From Sandaracinaceae bacterium (GTDB lineage Bacteria > Myxococcota_A > Polyangia > Polyangiales > Sandaracinaceae), in NCBI GenBank assembly GCA_040218145.1, contig JAVJQK010000035.1:62001-126000 (forward strand): a stretch of 64,000 nucleotides of DNA. Direction: 5' to 3'. Under the pieces are notes generated by a model, which was given only the letters and a program-made list of their open reading frames with translations, did not search any database and was not told the DNA's origin. The first letter of the stretch is position 1, and each line of letters starts with the position of its first letter. Shown here piece by piece: positions 51,788 to 62,086 of this stretch. The position numbers and the translations under genes were made by a program.

Positions 51788-52537
51788 CTACTCGTCGGAG
51801 CCGAGGTTCGGCGTGCCCGCGGGCGGAGGCAGCGGCACGTCCCCCACGAGATCGCGGCGCACCCCGCTCGAGGGCGTGCCGGGCGCCATGGGGAACATCG
51901 ACGCGCGCTGCCCCGGCAGGATCGACGGCGAGCGCCCCTCGCGCGCGGTCTCCGGGTCGCCGATGATCTTCAGGCACAGCTTGAGGATCGTCTTGACCGT
52001 CTCGAACACGCCGCGGCCGTCGACCGCGATCGCCTCGAGCTCGGGCACCCCGGCCGGCACGGCCAGCGCCTGCCGCAGCTCCGCCACGTCGAGCACGTCC
52101 GGCAGATCGCGCTTGTTGTACTGGACGACCAGGGGCAGCTCGTCAGGATCGTCGCCCTGGAGCCGCAGGTTGCTCGCCAGGTTGTGGATGCTCTCGATGT
52201 TGTCCGCCAGCCGCGCGGGCTGGGAGTCGACCACGAAGACGATGCCGTCCACGTGCCGCAGGACCAGGCGCCGCGTGCGGTCGTGGGCGATCTGCCCGGG
52301 CACCGTGCAGAGGTGCAGCCGGACCTGATAGCCCTTGAAGGTCCCGAGCTCGACCGGCAGGAGATCGAAGAAGAGGGTCCGCTCCGCCTCGGTGGCCAGC
52401 GAGATGAGCTTGCCCCGCCGCTCGGGCTTGGTGCGCCCGTGGATGAGCTCCAGGTTGGTGGTTTTCCCACCGAGCCCGGGCCCGTAGTAGACCACCTTCA
52501 GGTGAATCTCTCTGTGGGCGTGATTGACGAGGGGCAT
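51788..52537 (-). CDS. MglA-family small GTPase with C-terminal extension
   Basis: 249 aa. The Ras-like domain has P-loop GPGLGGKTT (19-27), switch region with TVPGQ (78-82), and base-specificity motif NKRD (141-144). It is the MglA type found in gliding and polarity control. After about residue 195 a 50-residue Pro/Gly/Ser-rich tail extends beyond the usual MglA length. The activating partner MglB (roadblock domain) is not adjacent. It could set polarity for motility, secretion or transport; the tail may be a partner-binding site. Confidence 0.92.
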   Translation of the reverse strand: MPLVNHAHREIHLKVVYYGPGLGGKTTNLELIHGRTKPERRGKLISLATEAERTLFFDLLPVELGTFKGYQVRLHLCTVPGQIAHDRTRRLVLRHVDGIVFVVDSQPARLADNIESIHNLASNLRLQGDDPDELPLVVQYNKRDLPDVLDVAELRQALAVPAGVPELEAIAVDGRGVFETVKTILKLCLKIIGDPETAREGRSPSILPGQRASMFPMAPGTPSSGVRRDLVGDVPLPPPAGTPNLGSDE

Positions 52538-52606
52538 TGGAACCGCTTGCCGCCGGCAGCGTCAGACAGTACCGGTACCCCGGCCCCGAGGGAATGTCGA
52601 CCTCTG

Positions 52607-52891
52607 ATGAAGCGCGCTGCCACGCCGATCTCGCTCGTTTTCCTGCTCGTCACCGGCTGTGGGGCGGCGACCCCGCCCGACGCAGACGCCGCGTTCCGGG
52701 AGATCCAGGTCCACGAAGCCACCATCGCCCACAACAGCGGGGAGGCGGAGCGCTGCGAGCCGGACGCGCCCTGCCCGGCCCGGGACGCCCTGTGTGAGGC
52801 CGCCGACGCCCTCTGCGCCGTGGCCGAGACCCTCGAGGACGCCGACGCGGACGCGCGCTGCGCCCTGGCGCGCAGGAGGTGCGCGCGATGA
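52607..52891 (+). CDS. Small Cys-rich lipoprotein
   Basis: 94 aa from ATG 52607. The signal peptide ends in lipobox VTGC (about Cys18). The mature part is short, with seven further cysteines (CEPDAPCPARDALCEAADAL, then C at AVAETL-flanking and RCALARRRC). This suggests a disulfide-bonded helical bundle. Its stop overlaps the next start (ATGA), which has AGGAGGT upstream. Unknown function; translational coupling suggests it works with the following membrane protein. Confidence 0.7.
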   Translation: MKRAATPISLVFLLVTGCGAATPPDADAAFREIQVHEATIAHNSGEAERCEPDAPCPARDALCEAADALCAVAETLEDADADARCALARRRCAR

Positions 52892-54018
52892 GCTGGGTGA
52901 CCGACCTCGAGGCGGCGCTCGCGCGCGGCCGCTCCGACGACGACTCGGTGCGGGTGCTCTCGCCGCAGCGCCCTCCGATCCTGGACGCGGACGGCATCAA
53001 GGCGGTCGTGGCGCCGCTCTTCGCGGCCATCTTCTGGGGCGCGGCCATCTTCCGCGAGATGATCGGTGGGACCCCGCTGGATCCGATCGCCGTGGTGCTC
53101 CGCCTGCTCGCGCTGGGCATGACCCTGCGGGTGCTCTTCCTCGGCGCGGAGCTCCTGCGGCGGATCGGGGTCTGGATCCAGGCCCGGTCCTACGGCCTCG
53201 CGCTCAGCGACGGGGGCCTGCTCTTCCGCACCCCCGAGGCCGACTACGCGGTGGCCAAGGCCGACGTGATCGGCATCTCGGAGCGCGGGCGCTGGCAGGA
53301 GCGCTCGGCCGGGCGCCGCTACGGGGACGTCTACGTGGTGCTCGATCCCGAGGCCTCCGGCGGGCGCACGCACCTGGCGCTCCCGCCGGTGTTCGAGGAC
53401 ACCCCCGGCCTGCTCGCGGAGCGGCTGATGCGGTGGCGCGGCGCCCCGCCCGAGGCCGAGCCGAAGGAAGCCGCGCCGGCGGAGCTGGCGAGCCGCCTCT
53501 ACGACGACGCGGTGAAGGGGGACGTGCCGGCCGGTGTGATCGCGATCCGCCACGATCGGCAGTGGCTTCGCAAGGCGCCCTACGCGCCCGTGCTCGCCGG
53601 GGTGGTGGCCGTCGAGGCGCTGCTGCGCGCGGGCAGCGGGGTGTGGCAGGCGATCGAGCCCTGGATGGGCGGCCTGCTCGTGCTCGCGCTCATGGCGATC
53701 CCGGCGCGCTGGCTCTGGCAGACCCGACGCGAGGTGAAGCCCCGCAAGGGCCTCGCGCTGGTGATGACCCCGGCCGAGGTCCTGATCCGGACCCGCGCCG
53801 GCATGCTGCGCGTCCGGTGGAAGGACCTGGCGCAGGTGACGCTGGACGCGAAGAAGAAGTGGTCGGTGCTCGAGGGCGCCCACCGCGCGCGTCAGCTCGT
53901 GCTGCTGCGCGCCACCGCGCCCGCGATCCGCTACGACGAGCCCTATCTCGGCCTGCCGGTGGAGGTCGCCAAGCTCCTGCTCGACGCCTACCGCGCCGGG
54001 CAGCTGCCGCGCGGTTGA
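52888..54018 (+). CDS. Membrane protein of unknown function coupled to lipoprotein
   Basis: 376 aa from ATG 52888 with a strong ribosome site. Two hydrophobic segments near 39-60 and 68-90, then a PH-like soluble stretch (LALSDGGLLFRTPEADYAVA, KADVIGISERGRW). Two more helices lie near 232-250 and 255-272, followed by a second PH-like stretch (LALVMTPAEVLIRTRAGMLR, VRWKDLAQVTL). Internal duplication of helix pair plus PH-like domain is suggested. It may form an envelope complex with the coupled Cys-rich lipoprotein. Confidence 0.65.
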   Translation: MSWVTDLEAALARGRSDDDSVRVLSPQRPPILDADGIKAVVAPLFAAIFWGAAIFREMIGGTPLDPIAVVLRLLALGMTLRVLFLGAELLRRIGVWIQARSYGLALSDGGLLFRTPEADYAVAKADVIGISERGRWQERSAGRRYGDVYVVLDPEASGGRTHLALPPVFEDTPGLLAERLMRWRGAPPEAEPKEAAPAELASRLYDDAVKGDVPAGVIAIRHDRQWLRKAPYAPVLAGVVAVEALLRAGSGVWQAIEPWMGGLLVLALMAIPARWLWQTRREVKPRKGLALVMTPAEVLIRTRAGMLRVRWKDLAQVTLDAKKKWSVLEGAHRARQLVLLRATAPAIRYDEPYLGLPVEVAKLLLDAYRAGQLPRG

Positions 54019-54033
54019 GGCCTGGCGGTCCTG

Positions 54034-54474
54034 CTACGCCGCGGCGGCGGCCAGCTGCGCGCGCAGGTTGCTGAGCCCCGCGCGGAGCTGCGGCTCGAGG
54101 CCGGCCGCGATGGCGCGGGCGACGCCGGGCAGGCGCGCGTCGAGCAGGATGTCCCACGTGAGCCGGGACCCCGTCTCCCCCCAGGGCTCGACCAGGATCT
54201 CGCCCCGGTGGAAGCGCACCAGCGGCACGCCTCGCACGATGCGGTAGACCATCCGGCGCGGCGGATCGAAGTAGGTGACCTCTTCGTCGAAGCTGAGGCC
54301 GCGCGCGTGCACGCGACGCAGGGTGCCGACGCCGCCGTCGGCCGGGCCGGCGACCACGCTGACGCGGGCGCCCATCCACGCGCTCATGCCCTCGTGGTCG
54401 GCGAGCGCGGCGAAGAGCACCTCCGGCGGCACGCCGAAGCTCTCCTCGAGCAGGATGTGCGCCTGCGTCTTCAC
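54034..54474 (-). CDS. SRPBCC (START/cyclase-like) family protein
   Basis: 146 aa from GTG 54474, overlapping the greA stop (GTGA). Pattern LLEESFGVPPEVLFAALADH and MSAWMGARVSVV is the helix-grip fold. It continues with DEEVTYFDPPRRMVYRIVRG and GSRLTWDILLDARLPGVARA. Members bind hydrophobic ligands in a deep cavity; the ligand is unknown. Coupling to greA is probably only operonic. Confidence 0.82.
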   Translation of the reverse strand: MKTQAHILLEESFGVPPEVLFAALADHEGMSAWMGARVSVVAGPADGGVGTLRRVHARGLSFDEEVTYFDPPRRMVYRIVRGVPLVRFHRGEILVEPWGETGSRLTWDILLDARLPGVARAIAAGLEPQLRAGLSNLRAQLAAAAA

Positions 54475-54953
54475 TTCTCGTCGACCTTCCAGCGGATCTG
54501 GACGACCTCGTAGGTGCGCAGCCCGCCCGGGGCCTTGACCTTCACCTCGTCGCCCTCCTCGCGGTTGATCATGGCGCGGGCCATGGGCGAGGTGACGCTG
54601 ATGGTGCCCTGGTCGATGTTGGCCTCGTCGGTGCCGACGATGCGGTAGGTGACCTCTTCGCCGTTGTCGATGTCCTCGAGCGTGACCCACGCCCCGAACG
54701 CGACGCGGCTGCCGCCGAGGTTCTCGGTGTCGATGACCTCGGCGCGCGCGAGCTTGTCCTCGATGTCGTCGACGTGCGCCTTGACGATGCCCTGGCGCTC
54801 CCGGCACGCGTGATACTCGGCGTTCTCCTTGAGGTCGCCCTCCTCGGCCGCCTCGCCGATCTGCTTGGCGAGCCGGTGGATCTCGGCCTGCTTCTCCTTG
54901 AGGTCGGCCTTGAGGGCCTCGTAGCCCTCGCGCGTCATCGGTACCCTGTCCAT
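54471..54953 (-). CDS. greA: Transcript cleavage factor GreA
   Basis: 160 aa. The N-terminal coiled coil carries the tip acidic residues D40 and E43 in EEGDLKENAEYHACRERQG, which reach the RNA polymerase active site and stimulate cleavage of backtracked RNA. The C-terminal FKBP-like domain ends ISVTSPMARAMINREEGDEV. The length is normal. It follows the esterase gene on the same strand after a 112-base gap, which presumably contains its own promoter; no clear -10 was assigned. Confidence 0.96.
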   Translation of the reverse strand: MDRVPMTREGYEALKADLKEKQAEIHRLAKQIGEAAEEGDLKENAEYHACRERQGIVKAHVDDIEDKLARAEVIDTENLGGSRVAFGAWVTLEDIDNGEEVTYRIVGTDEANIDQGTISVTSPMARAMINREEGDEVKVKAPGGLRTYEVVQIRWKVDEK

Positions 54954-55065
54954 CTGTTCGTCCCGTTCGTGCGGTCAGTCCACATGTCGCGGCCGCCGCC
55001 CCTTCAGCGGGGCTGGCCGGTCTCGCCGCGGCTCCCCCCCAGAGCCAGCGCGCGGTGCGTCGGGT

Positions 55066-56040
55066 CTACTCCGGCAGCGGCTCCCGCGCCAGGGCCCGAT
55101 CATAGAAGTACAGCATCTCCAGACCGGCCGGGCCGCGGTTGAAGCTGTAGTCGTGCGGCCCCGGCACGACGGTGAGGCGATGGGGCACGCGGCGCTCGCG
55201 GAGCTGCTCGCTCAGCGTCCGCGTCGCGCGCAAGAAGGGGTCCTCCTCGCTCGAGAGCAGGCGGATCCGCTGGGGGCTCGCCGCGGCGGCCTCGAGCGCG
55301 CGCGCGGCCAGCGCCTCCTCGTCCCCCCGGATGGCCGGCTGCATGCCGCCCACCGCGCCGAAGACCTCCGGGTGGGCGAAGCCGACGGTCAGGGCGACGC
55401 GGCCGCCGAGCGAGATGCCGTCGATGGCCGTGCCCTCGCGCGTCCGGGCCGCGCCGTCGAAGCGCTCGCGGACCGAGGCCAGGAGCGGCCCGGCGATCCA
55501 GTCTCCGATCTCGCGGATCCGCGCGCTCCCCACCCCGTCTCGGCCCACGTCCGGGATGTACGGCGTGACCACCATGACGCCGCGGAAGGGCTGCGCGCGC
55601 AGGCTCTCGTTGACGGCGTCGAGGTGGGCCTGGCGCACGTAGCCGCGGTAGTCCGAGGCGTAGAGGCGCCCGCGCATCATCGCGCCGAAGTGGTCGGGCA
55701 GGCCGTAGCGCGTGGCCCAGCCGAGGTAGCCGCGCTCGGGCCCCTGCTGCGCCTCGCCGCGCCCATGGAGCGCGACCACGAGCGGGTAGCGCTCGCCCGG
55801 CGGGTGCTCGCGGTGTCCTCCGAGCCTGGGCAGCGTGACGAGCACGCGCTGCGGGCCCCAGGGGGTCTCGAGGTCGAGGCGGCGGTAGTGGACCCACTCG
55901 CTGTAGGGCTGCGCCGTGGCGAGCCCCGCGCAGAGCAGGCACGCGACCGCGCCGACGACCGCGAGCCACGTCCGCCACGGCGCCATCGAGAGCGGCGCGG
56001 GCGGCCTGGGCGGAGGCGTCGCGGAGTCAGGCAGAGGCAT
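55066..56040 (-). CDS. Exported alpha/beta-hydrolase (esterase-like)
   Basis: 324 aa. A Pro-rich head is followed by a signal-type helix (about 22-44, MAPWRTWLAVVGAVACLLCA). ATG at residue 19 is an alternative start, matching a normal signal peptide. The hydrolase has HGRG as oxyanion segment, the nucleophile in GTAIDGISLGGRVALTVGFA, Asp in SSEEDPFL and His in VPGPHDYSFNRG. This is like feruloyl-esterase/esterase D-type secreted enzymes. It starts 15 bases after carB and is probably co-transcribed. Confidence 0.8.
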   Translation of the reverse strand: MPLPDSATPPPRPPAPLSMAPWRTWLAVVGAVACLLCAGLATAQPYSEWVHYRRLDLETPWGPQRVLVTLPRLGGHREHPPGERYPLVVALHGRGEAQQGPERGYLGWATRYGLPDHFGAMMRGRLYASDYRGYVRQAHLDAVNESLRAQPFRGVMVVTPYIPDVGRDGVGSARIREIGDWIAGPLLASVRERFDGAARTREGTAIDGISLGGRVALTVGFAHPEVFGAVGGMQPAIRGDEEALAARALEAAAASPQRIRLLSSEEDPFLRATRTLSEQLRERRVPHRLTVVPGPHDYSFNRGPAGLEMLYFYDRALAREPLPE

Positions 56041-56055
56041 GGGCAGTCAGGCGGG

Positions 56056-59397
<3,342 letters not shown>

Positions 59398-59411
59398 CGG
59401 GGGTCGGGATT

Positions 59412-59417
59412 ACCGTA
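59412..59417 (-). promoter_or_regulatory. -10-like element of carB
   Basis: TACGGT on the reverse strand lies 14 bases before ATG 59397, so the message would start about seven bases before the codon. It is the same hexamer as at 13837 and 61897. Confidence 0.35.
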
Positions 59418-59446
59418 GGGCCCAGAGCGGCGCAAGCCCGGGCGCC

Positions 59447-59947
59447 CTACCCCTCGCCCCGCGCGGCGGGTGAGCGCGGCCACGCGTCGCGGAGCCGCGC
59501 CACGAGCGCCTCACCCCGCGGATCGAGGCCCTCGATCACCGCGTCGCGCCCGCGCTCCTCGCCCGCTCGCCGCGACAGGGTCAGCGCCACCCCCCGCGCC
59601 CCGATCCCCTCCCGAAAGCGCGCCCCCCACTCGATCACCGTCACGCTCCGCTCCATCACCTCGAACAGCCCGAGCTCCACCAGCTCGTCCACGCTCGAGA
59701 GCCGATAGAGGTCCAGGTGCGCGAGCGGCACCCTCCCCTCGTGCTCGTGGAGGAGCGCGAAGGTGGGGCTCGTCACCGGCACCGCCTCGGGCACGCCGAG
59801 GGCGCGGAAGAGGCCGCGCGTGAAGAACGTCTTGCCGGCCCCGAGCGCGCCCTCGAGCCACACCACGTCGCCCACCTCGAGGAGGGAGGCGAGCGCGGCG
59901 CCCAGCTTCCGGGTCGCGCGGCGGCTATCGAGCTCGAGGCGAAGCAC
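59447..59947 (-). CDS. tsaE: tRNA threonylcarbamoyladenosine biosynthesis ATPase TsaE
   Basis: 166 aa from GTG 59947. Walker A is GALGAGKT in VVWLEGALGAGKTFFTRGLF. TsaE signature segments follow: PVTSPTFALLHEHEG, LAHLDLYRLSSVDELVELGL and TVIEWGARF. It helps TsaB/TsaD place threonylcarbamoyl on A37 of tRNAs. TACACC lies seven bases before the GTG; no ribosome site is visible, so the start is moderately sure. It is divergent from the crotonase gene by 36 bases. Confidence 0.93.
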   Translation of the reverse strand: MLRLELDSRRATRKLGAALASLLEVGDVVWLEGALGAGKTFFTRGLFRALGVPEAVPVTSPTFALLHEHEGRVPLAHLDLYRLSSVDELVELGLFEVMERSVTVIEWGARFREGIGARGVALTLSRRAGEERGRDAVIEGLDPRGEALVARLRDAWPRSPAARGEG

Positions 59948-59954
59948 GCGGGCA

Positions 59955-59960
59955 GGTGTA
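59955..59960 (-). promoter_or_regulatory. -10-like element of tsaE
   Basis: TACACC on the reverse strand, seven bases before GTG 59947. The divergent crotonase GTG 59984 has a weaker TAAGCC six bases upstream (59972-59977). Confidence 0.32.
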
Positions 59961-59983
59961 GCACCTCGTGGTAAGCCCGCCGG

Positions 59984-60736
59984 GTGACCGTGCGACACGA
60001 GGAGCGGGGCAGGACGGCGGTGCTGACCGTCGACCGCCCGGAGACCAAGAACGCCATCGACCCGTCCGTGCACGCGGCGCTGTCGGCGGCGCTCGACGCC
60101 GTGATGGCCAGCGACGCGCGCGCCATCGTGCTGACGGGCGCCAACGGCACCTTCGTCAGCGGCGGTGACCTCAAGCTCATCCGGGAGCGCCCCTTCGAAG
60201 AGACCCTGACGCTGAGCCAGCAGATGACCGCGCTCCTCGACCGGCTCGAGGCGCTCCCCGTCCCGGTCTTCGCGGCCATCGAGGGCTACGCCTTCGGCGG
60301 CGGGGTCGAGATCGCGCTCGCGTGCGACTACCGCGTGGCGGCGCCTGGCGCGAAGCTGAGCTTCCGCCAGGCCGCGATGGGGCTGAGCACGGGCTGGGGC
60401 GCGGCCACCCGCCTCGCCCGGGTGGTTCCGCGCGGCGTCGCGGCCCGCCTCCTCATGACGGCCGAGGTGCTCGACGCGGAGGCCGCCGCGGGCCTGGGCC
60501 TCGTCGAGGAGGTCGACGATACGCCGCTCGTGCGCTGCCTGGCGCTCGCCGACGCCGTGGCGTCCCAGTCTCCGCGCGCCGTCGCGGCCTTCAAGGCGCT
60601 CCTGCCCGAGGTCTACGGCGCCCCCGCCGCCAGCTCGCGCGCGAAGGAGTGGGAGGTCTTCCAGACCCTCTGGGGCGCCGCGGATCACGCCGAGGCCCTC
60701 GACGCCTTCTTCGGCCGCCGCGCGCCGCGCTGGTGA
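59984..60736 (+). CDS. Crotonase-family protein, second copy
   Basis: 250 aa from GTG 59984. It has RPETKNAIDPSVHAAL, oxyanion block GTFVSGGDLKLI and EGYAFGGGVEIALACDYRVA with the first catalytic glutamate. At the second glutamate position it reads SFRQAAMGLSTGWGAATRL, so the acid is replaced by a small residue. This pattern is found in hydrolase, isomerase or decarboxylase members rather than hydratases; the activity is unknown. It shares only the fold with the copy at 12042. It converges with a Uma2 gene four bases away. Confidence 0.87.
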   Translation: MTVRHEERGRTAVLTVDRPETKNAIDPSVHAALSAALDAVMASDARAIVLTGANGTFVSGGDLKLIRERPFEETLTLSQQMTALLDRLEALPVPVFAAIEGYAFGGGVEIALACDYRVAAPGAKLSFRQAAMGLSTGWGAATRLARVVPRGVAARLLMTAEVLDAEAAAGLGLVEEVDDTPLVRCLALADAVASQSPRAVAAFKALLPEVYGAPAASSRAKEWEVFQTLWGAADHAEALDAFFGRRAPRW

Positions 60737-60740
60737 CGCC

Positions 60741-61307
60741 TCAGCCCTCGAGCGGGTTGTCGTAGAGGGCGTCGACCGGGAACGCGGCGTCGACCGAGGC
60801 CAGCCGGACGTCCTCTCCGGGGCCGTGCTCGACCGGGCGCCAGAGATCGCCCTCGCGTCGCCACACCTCGACGAGGGGCTCGCGCTGGCTGACGAGGACG
60901 TACTCGCGGAGGCTCTCGAGCCGGCGGTAGTGCCGGAACTTCTCGCCGCGGTCGTAGCCCTCGGTCGAGTCGGACAGCACCTCCACGAGGACCACGGGGT
61001 TCACGATCGCCTCGGCGTCGATCTCCACCGTCTCCACCCGACCGCAGACCACCGTGGCGTCCGGGTAGGTGCTCCGGTTGGAGGCGGCCACGTAGACCTT
61101 CACGTCGGAGCTGAAGACCTCGCAGCTCCGTCCGGTGAGAGCAGCTCCGACGAGCCAGATGACGCGCGCCGACAGCCGGCCGTGCTCGATGGTCCCCCCG
61201 GCCATCGCGCGCACCACCCCGTCGAGGTACTCGTGCTTGACCTCCGCGCGCGCCTCGAGCGCGAGGTATTCGACGTAGGAGACGCGAGAGCGTGCGGGCT
61301 CGGGCAC
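60741..61307 (-). CDS. Uma2-family (DUF820) PD-(D/E)XK protein, copy 2
   Basis: 188 aa from GTG 61307. Motifs parallel the first copy: YLALEARAEVKHEYLDGVVR, MAGGTIEHGRL, TYPDATVVCG and VLVEVLSDSTEGYDRGEKFR. The metal-binding Asp and Glu are conserved, so a nuclease-like site is intact. TATGCT is six bases before the start, with no ribosome site. The two copies are about 40 kb apart and clearly related, yet diverged. Confidence 0.88.
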   Translation of the reverse strand: MPEPARSRVSYVEYLALEARAEVKHEYLDGVVRAMAGGTIEHGRLSARVIWLVGAALTGRSCEVFSSDVKVYVAASNRSTYPDATVVCGRVETVEIDAEAIVNPVVLVEVLSDSTEGYDRGEKFRHYRRLESLREYVLVSQREPLVEVWRREGDLWRPVEHGPGEDVRLASVDAAFPVDALYDNPLEG

Positions 61308-61313
61308 GCCACG

Positions 61314-61319
61314 AGCATA
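61314..61319 (-). promoter_or_regulatory. -10-like element of second Uma2 gene
   Basis: TATGCT on the reverse strand, six bases, then GTG 61307. Confidence 0.45.
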
Positions 61320-61359
61320 GCAGCGCGCTCGGGCGCGCGAGACCGCGAGCGGTGGACGC

Positions 61360-61890
61360 TCAGAGCGTCCGGTACCAGAGCACGAGCCCCAGCATCCCCG
61401 TCCCGAAGGCCGCCATCCACAGATCTCGCTCGACCTGCAGCAGCATCGAGAGCACGCAGCCGCCGGTCCCGAGGGCCATCATGCCGTAGCCGATCCAGGC
61501 GCGCTTCCTCTTGTCCGGCACGACGTGCTCGAGCAGCGCGCCTTCGATCGGCATGCCCTCCTGGACGCTCTTCAGAGGGGAGCTTTGCCGTGGATCGGCG
61601 ACTTCATCGAGAGCGCCGCCTCGGTCCGCGCGGCCGCGCGAAGGCGCCTCCGCGCCGCGCTCGAACAGCTCCGCCCAGCGCCCCATGACGAGCCGGATCG
61701 CGAAGACCGGGAACGCGAACGCGGCCCCGCCGACCGCGGTGATCCCGAGGCCCCAGGCCAGGGGCTCCCCGCTCCCTCCCGTCGACATCGCCCACCCGCC
61801 GAGGCCGCTGACGAGCGCGCCGAGGCTCAGGATGAGCCACGCGACTTGTCGGCCCCCCTCGCGGTCGTTGCGCTCCTTCTCCGCTGACAC
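61360..61890 (-). CDS. Four-helix membrane protein, unknown
   Basis: 176 aa from GTG 61890. Two hydrophobic segments (about 16-36 and 44-68) precede a polar cytosolic-type loop (70-125). Two further helices (about 130-150 and 156-172) follow. The loop is rich in Arg/Glu and has no recognisable motif. TACGGT lies six bases before the start, and TGGACG lies 17 bases further upstream as a possible -35. Confidence 0.6.
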   Translation of the reverse strand: MSAEKERNDREGGRQVAWLILSLGALVSGLGGWAMSTGGSGEPLAWGLGITAVGGAAFAFPVFAIRLVMGRWAELFERGAEAPSRGRADRGGALDEVADPRQSSPLKSVQEGMPIEGALLEHVVPDKRKRAWIGYGMMALGTGGCVLSMLLQVERDLWMAAFGTGMLGLVLWYRTL

Positions 61891-61896
61891 GCGCAG

Positions 61897-61902
61897 ACCG
61901 TA
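61897..61902 (-). promoter_or_regulatory. -10-like element of membrane-protein gene
   Basis: TACGGT, six bases, GTG 61890; upstream TGGACG at 17-base spacing resembles TTGACG. Confidence 0.48.
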
Positions 61903-61975
61903 TCGAGCAAACCCTGCTCCGTCCAGCCGAGCCCGCGAGCTCGGCTACTCCGAGGGCACGTGTCCTGAGGGCAGG

Positions 61976-62071
61976 CCGCCCCCAGGACACGGCGCCCCCA
62001 GGACACGGCGCCCCCAGGGCACGGCGCCCCCAGGACACAGCGCCCCCAGGACACGGCGCCTCCAGGACACG
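61976..62071 (+). repeat. Six 16-bp tandem units
   Basis: Consensus GCGCCCCCAGGACACG, units at 61976, 61992, 62008, 62024, 62040 and 62056, each differing by at most one base from consensus. CGTGTCCTG just upstream (about 61959-61967) is the reverse complement of the unit's CAGGACACG, so the transcript can fold back onto any unit. The array ends 15 bases before the TPR gene's stop and fills most of the 196-base gap. Confidence 0.9.
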
Positions 62072-62086
62072 GGCCGAGCGGCCTCC

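Noticed and set aside
50269-52537. Reading the MglA-like gene and neighbours as a gliding-motility cluster
   Set aside because: No MglB, Frz, Agl or Glt-like genes are visible in the window.
61976-62071. Possible CRISPR or attachment-site cluster
   Set aside because: 16-bp contiguous units without spacers and no integrase in the window.
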